Shown one piece after another: positions 61,460 through 64,000 of a DNA stretch of 64,000 nucleotides. Both the position numbers and the translations under genes were made by a program. Below the pieces are notes generated by a model. The model was not told the origin of the DNA and searched no databases. It worked only from the letters and a program-made list of their open reading frames with translations. The stretch lies in assembly GCA_015680685.1 (NCBI GenBank), contig MNCI01025571.1:157632-221631 (forward strand), in the 5' to 3' direction. The stretch comes from Gnetum montanum. Taxonomy: Eukaryota; Streptophyta; Gnetopsida; Gnetales; Gnetaceae. Positions within the stretch are counted from its first letter, which is position 1. Every line of letters begins with the position of its first letter.

Positions 61460-62609
61460 TGTTGATAACAACATCTTCCATGTTTGTCATGAGGCCATGG
61501 TTTCTAAATCTACTTGCCAAGATATAGTTTCTTAATTATAAGTCATTATTCTTTTGAAATAGCCTACATGATGCTTAGGATTACTTCCAAAATATTGATA
61601 TCAATGTTATTCATGACTGATAGGTTTGGATCCAATGAGTTTTATCTAATTAGTTTCATAGTTGGTATTATGAGTAGTATACCATTTCAGTTTACATAAT
61701 AAATATGAGTGGAGGCCATTAATATACATTATTCATAGTTGTAGGATCTTTCTAAAGGTAAATATGAGTGTATTGTGTATATCAGTGATTGTAGGCATAG
61801 AAGCTACCATAATAAATGGGATTCTCATGTTACAAGTTATCATGTATATAATATGTTTATTCCAATTTTTGGAATGCAAGTGGAAACCAATTGATAACAA
61901 GTGCGAGTTGTACCCAATGATGAATGCAAATATGAACGTAAACACACCCCCCAACAATTCAACCCAATTGGTCCATAGCTTAGGGTAACAATAAAATTCC
62001 CAAATTGATGACATCGATTTTTGCACTTATAGTGGCTATCCAAGGTTTTTTGTCTAATGATGCAAAATGCATTTTACAGAAAATTCCTTCCTATAATTTC
62101 AAATACCTAGCCTCCCTCTCAAAAATAGTTTCGAACGCCTTTTCTGCCTTTAATATCTATGATAAATATTTATATATATGCACTAAGAATGAAGCTTTCA
62201 AATTTATAAAACAATTGGTGTCTATGCCAATTAATTTCAGTGCATCTATGTTTGATTAAAAGTTTAAGTCTTGAAATAAACACAATTATCAATCATTACC
62301 AATGGGCAGAAAATATTTCCAGGATTTCCAAATTAGGAATAAAACCAATAAAAATAGTAAAAGGGAGCCCAGCATGCCAGATTGCCTGAAAAATGATTGT
62401 GGAATTGAAAGATGATCTAAGCTTGGGGATTTGGAAGCCCACAAAGTGCATTTACTCTTCATTATCTTTCCCTTTGTGAGCTTGGGGAGTTGGTGATCTA
62501 ATGATCACTAGGCCATGAGATTAAGAAACCTCATCAATATCTTCCTCTTTTAGCACCTTCAACGCCACTGTGGTTGCATTTTTCTCAGCCTGCTTCTTCA
62601 TTTGGGCAA
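61460..62609 (+). other. Start of 3' LTR of element C, then unassigned AT-rich sequence
   Basis: The first 50 or so bases resemble a family-2 LTR start. The rest does not match the other LTRs and no CATCAACA end is found. Frames at 61764-61988 (74 codons) and 62005-62259 (84 codons) are open but show no family I recognise. The latter could be a gene fragment. At 62596-62609 the text (catttgggcaat) looks like a polypurine tract before the next LTR. Confidence 0.35.
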
Positions 62610-63246
62610 TCTTGATGCCAACATCACCCATGCTAGGAACTGGGCCATGATCAATAAGTCTAATGTCCTGGCACTAAGCACAAAAAAAGTTAATTTGTAC
62701 AAACATGTCTTGAGGCCCAATTCATAATAACAAGCTTGTGGTGGTAGTTATGTTGCCATGCCATGATGGCATGGACATAACGACCTGGGTTGTGTAGCAT
62801 GTGGATTACATAATGGCCGCAGGGATGGTGTAATCAATAATGATGGTGCCAAGAGTTACGTGCAGTGGTGGCATAACCGATGAAGTGGCGGTGGAACACT
62901 GAACAAATCTCTCTCTCTCTCTCCTTCTCCCAATGGCTACAAGCAATGTTGGCTGTAGCATCATCTACAATGACAAGATACCATGGACTCGCAATAAGAA
63001 CCAGGGAAAAATCTAAATTTTCTAGTTATCGACTATATCTTCATGAAGTCTTAAAGTTCAAGATAATTATCCAATTTAAATTCTCCCATTTTTTTGGTTT
63101 ACTTTACTTTTTGAACATTACATAGCCCTCTCCAGTTGAGATTATTCTCAAGTTTCTATACCCATATGGGAGGCACCCTAAGCAATAGTCTCCTCAAACA
63201 AGTTTTTTTTCTCGATGTTAGTGTGTCCAAAATTTATGCATCAACA
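62610..63246 (+). repeat. 5' LTR of the small family-2 element
   Basis: Starts TCTTGATGCCAACATCACCC, ends GCATCAACA. A CT microsatellite is present near 62907-62922. The segment 63130-63200 matches the 3' parts of other family-2 LTRs. Confidence 0.75.
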
Positions 63247-63250
63247 ACTT

Positions 63251-63271
63251 TTGTGCACTAAAAGGAGGGCC
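63251..63271 (+). other. Primer binding site of the small element
   Basis: ttgtgcactaaaaggagggcc, 4 bp after the LTR; same type as in B and E. Confidence 0.65.
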
Positions 63272-63617
63272 ACTTTTCCAACCTTTGTTTTTCCATTTTT
63301 TGAAATATCAATTTTTCTTGTCATTTTTCTTATTACTGTTGTTTCCCCTGAATTTTATTTTCTTTTAGTTCCTATTGAAAACCCTTGTCTCCAAACCCTT
63401 TATTTTCTGCCTTTTTTTTTTTGAAAACTTGATTCTTCCTGTTTTCTGAATATTATCATTGTCATTACTAGAATCCTAAACCTTCTTTTCCCAATTCTGA
63501 TTTTGCGATCCTTACCTATGTCCTAACTTTATCTTCTATCTTCTGTGTCTCCTTTTAAGATTTCTATGGTTGTGTTGTTTCTTGCACTTGTATACAATTT
63601 CTAATTTGGGAGCTAAG

Positions 63618-64000
63618 TGTTGATGCCAACATCGCCCATGCTAGGCATGGGACCATGATCAATAAGTCTAATGCCCTAGCATGAGTGCAAAGAAAATTAA
63701 TTTGTACAAGCATGTCTTAGGGCCTGATTCATAATGGCAAGCTTGTGGCAGCGGTTACATTGCTATGCCATGATGGCATAGACATAACGGCCCAAGTGGT
63801 GTAGAACATGGGTTACCTAATGGTTGTAAAGGTGGCATAACTGATGGTGGCGGTGCTAGGAGTTATGTGCAGTGGTAGCGTAACCAACGATGGGGCAGTC
63901 TTAGGCATTACAAAAGTTGTGTAATGACCTGAGTGGTGGGCATAACTGATCCAGCACGTGAACATTTAAACACACAGATGAGTTGCTATAAAAGAAAAGG
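63618..64000 (+). repeat. Second LTR of the small family-2 element (truncated by window)
   Basis: Starts TGTTGATGCCAACATCGCCC after the polypurine tract aatttgggagctaag. Similar to 62610-62890 with many substitutions. A TATA-like TATAAAAG lies at 63987-63994. Confidence 0.75.

Larger units (their letters stand above)
62610..64000 (+). mobile_element. Small non-autonomous LTR element of family 2, right end outside window
   Basis: LTR 62610-63246 (637 bp), primer site 63251-63271, an internal region of only 371 bp (63247-63617) with no ORF, polypurine tract 63603-63617, and a second LTR from 63618 that starts with the same 300 or so bases as the first and runs off the window. Size and content fit a TRIM-like or internally deleted derivative of the C/E family. 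Confidence 0.75.

Noticed and set aside
61764-62259. Possible host gene in two adjoining frames of 74 and 84 codons
   Set aside because: No start context, splice sites or recognisable domain. AT-rich composition can give such frames by chance.

Overview
This window is intergenic, repeat-dominated nuclear DNA of a seed plant. The evidence is direct: nested Ty3/gypsy LTR retrotransposons of plant lineages (an Athila-like family primed by tRNA-Asp, and a Tat-like element with a second RNase H), plant-type LTR promoters and heavy C-to-T/G-to-A decay. I see no intact host gene, tRNA, rRNA or CRISPR. A large, repeat-rich genome (possibly a gymnosperm) is inference; the species cannot be named from this sequence.

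Layout, left to right. 1-6081: Athila-like copy 1 (minus strand, left end outside the window), with an intact 1114-codon Gag-protease ORF, a perfect tRNA-Asp primer site and no pol. 6082-8236: the 5' end of an older Athila-like copy 3 (minus), cut in its gag by copy 1. 8237-9037: primer site and partial LTR of a second family (F). 9038-16648 plus 39008-39499: family-2 element E (minus), with decayed gag-pro and most of pol deleted. 16649-39002: the Tat-like element B (plus), inserted in the 5' LTR of E with target duplication CCATG. B holds a solo Athila LTR, a fresh 986-bp tandem duplication, decayed gag/protease, an 8-kb insert of tandem-repeat arrays with a possible antisense spliced ORF, and a decayed pol. 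About 39500-47272 plus 60529-61459: family-2 element C (plus), with gag, protease, RT and RNase H remains, carrying a second solo Athila LTR. 47273-60528: Athila-like copy 2 (minus), complete with both LTRs but dead, inserted near the 3' end of C. 62610-64000: a very small LTR element of family 2 whose internal part is only about 370 bp.

The relative order of insertions can be read from the nesting. E, C, F and copy 3 are older hosts; B jumped into E; the solo LTRs and copy 2 are later; copy 1 jumped into copy 3 and is the youngest by decay. Copy 2 shows what a full family member looks like (gag-PR-RT-RNase H-INT plus a 3' env-like ORF). Copy 1 keeps only a translatable Gag-PR and the cis signals, as expected of an element moved in trans by an autonomous relative. 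The most unusual signals are this pol-less but open Gag-PR element, a rapidly changing set of palindromes just upstream of the LTR TATA box, a roughly 185-bp array in which each unit can form a hairpin, and a possible antisense intron-containing ORF inside B.
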